Positions 4,946 to 5,604 of a stretch of 5,604 bases of DNA are shown one piece after another. Each line of letters opens with the position of its first letter. Within the stretch, counting starts at the first letter, position 1. The DNA lies in assembly GCA_003517945.1 (NCBI GenBank), contig DOZP01000289.1, forward strand, positions 1-5,604, written 5' to 3'. The stretch is from Porphyromonadaceae bacterium (GTDB taxonomy: Bacteria; Bacteroidota; Bacteroidia; Bacteroidales; Tannerellaceae). The translations under genes and the position numbers were made by a program. The notes under the pieces were generated by a model that did not search any database, was not told the origin of the DNA, and was given only the letters and a program-made list of their open reading frames with translations.

Positions 4946-5578
4946 ATGTTGAAAGAAATTTTAGCTGTGTCGGGTAAGCCCGGTTTATATAAGTTGGTGT
5001 CTAAAGGCAATAATCTGTTGATCGTAGAGTCTTTGATTGATAAGAAGCGTATACCGGCTTATGCAAGAGATAAGGTTATTTCTTTGGGTGATATATCTAT
5101 TTATACGAATGAGGATGAGGTTTCAATAGGCGAAGTGCTTACGGCCATAAGAGAGAAAGAGAACGGAGAGAAAGTTTCAATCGACTTGTCGAAGGCGCAA
5201 CCGGATGATTTACGCGTTTATTTTGCAGAAGTATTGCCGGATTTTGACCGGGAACGTGTTTATCCGAGTGATATAAAGAAAGTACTGAAATGGTATGAAC
5301 TTCTCATTGACAATCATATCACGGACTTCTCCAAAAAAGAAGAGGAAGAAACTGTCACGGAGGAAAAGGAAGACGAAACAGCCGCCGCAGCTCCGGAAGA
5401 AGACGGAAATGAGGCTAAAAAAGGAATAAAGCCGAAAGCTGCGTCTAAAACAACGAAGGCAGTTTCGGCCAAACGTAAAGACGGTTCAATGACTGCCGCC
5501 AAATCTACCAAAGCGAAATCGACACCCAAAACAAATACTCCGAAGAAAAGCGTTGTCGGCGCCAAACGGGGAGGATAA
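4946..5578 (+). CDS. DUF5606-type conserved Bacteroidetes protein with charged tail
   Basis: The 210-aa product starts MLKEILAVSGKPGLYKLVSKG, which I recognise as the DUF5606 N-terminal domain, a small conserved Bacteroidetes domain of unknown function. Residues 1 to about 55 look like a small beta-rich domain (GLYKLV, LLIVESL, KVISLGDISIYT). Residues about 58-128 form a helical part (IGEVLTAIREKE, DDLRVYFAEVLPDFD, PSDIKKVLKWYELLIDN). The tail is bipartite: residues 130-156 are dominated by Glu/Asp, and 158-210 are rich in Lys with Ala, Ser, Thr and Pro, resembling the histone H1-like tails of some bacterial DNA- or RNA-associated proteins. No signal peptide or membrane segment is present, so it is probably cytoplasmic. 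It has its own promoter with an overlapping palindrome. Binding of nucleic acid through the tail is inference; the domain assignment is from recalled sequence pattern. Confidence 0.85.
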   Translation: MLKEILAVSGKPGLYKLVSKGNNLLIVESLIDKKRIPAYARDKVISLGDISIYTNEDEVSIGEVLTAIREKENGEKVSIDLSKAQPDDLRVYFAEVLPDFDRERVYPSDIKKVLKWYELLIDNHITDFSKKEEEETVTEEKEDETAAAAPEEDGNEAKKGIKPKAASKTTKAVSAKRKDGSMTAAKSTKAKSTPKTNTPKKSVVGAKRGG

Positions 5579-5593
5579 TAAAGAGTCTGTTTA

Positions 5594-5604
5594 ATGGATA
5601 TTTT
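5594..5604 (+). CDS. Possible start of the next gene (truncated by window end)
   Basis: An ATG at 5594, 15 bases after the previous stop, begins MDI and runs off the window. The spacing fits an operon with the DUF5606-type gene. With 11 bases visible, neither the frame nor the product can be judged. Confidence 0.3.

Noticed and set aside
5314..5565. Reverse-strand frame (83 aa) rich in hydrophobic residues opposite the DUF5606 tail
   Set aside because: It is the antisense of a Lys/Glu-rich low-complexity tail, which automatically gives Phe/Leu/Ser-rich translation.

Overview
The window looks like chromosomal DNA from a member of the Bacteroidales (Bacteroides or Parabacteroides-like). The evidence is threefold. 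Three promoters match the Bacteroidetes form (TTTG-like -33 element, 19-20 bp spacer, TAnnTTTG -7 element). Starts lack Shine-Dalgarno sequences and sit in A-rich leaders. The gene content fits, especially a DUF5606-type protein, which I know only from Bacteroidetes. All supported genes are on the + strand.

Layout. Positions 1-32 hold the end of an upstream unit: a hairpin plus T-run terminator. Positions 106-2723 hold a compact unit with its own promoter: a 69-aa two-helix membrane protein, an ApbE-like FAD:protein FMN transferase, a Gfo/Idh/MocA oxidoreductase with a Tat-type lipoprotein signal, and a 75-aa two-helix membrane protein. The first three genes are separated by +2 and -4 bases, so they are probably co-transcribed and in part translationally coupled. 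hemW, the radical-SAM heme chaperone, follows 44 bases later without a recognisable promoter and may be read from the same transcript.

Positions 3982-4827 form a self-contained cassette: a clear promoter, a zeta-toxin-like kinase with a GTG start, an overlapping 52-aa gene, and a strong terminator. The order (kinase first, small protein second) is the reverse of classical epsilon/zeta and PezAT loci. The small protein is a candidate antitoxin that is easily missed.

Positions 4869-5578 hold a separately promoted DUF5606-type gene with an acidic and then lysine-rich tail. A perfect 9-bp inverted repeat overlaps the -33 element of its promoter and is a good operator candidate. The last 11 bases may begin a further gene.

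The most interesting items are the reversed kinase/small-protein pair, the operator-like palindrome at 4869-4888, and the ApbE/oxidoreductase/small-membrane-protein operon, whose two enzymes both depart from family consensus at conserved motifs. No RNA genes, CRISPR arrays or insertion sequences were seen.
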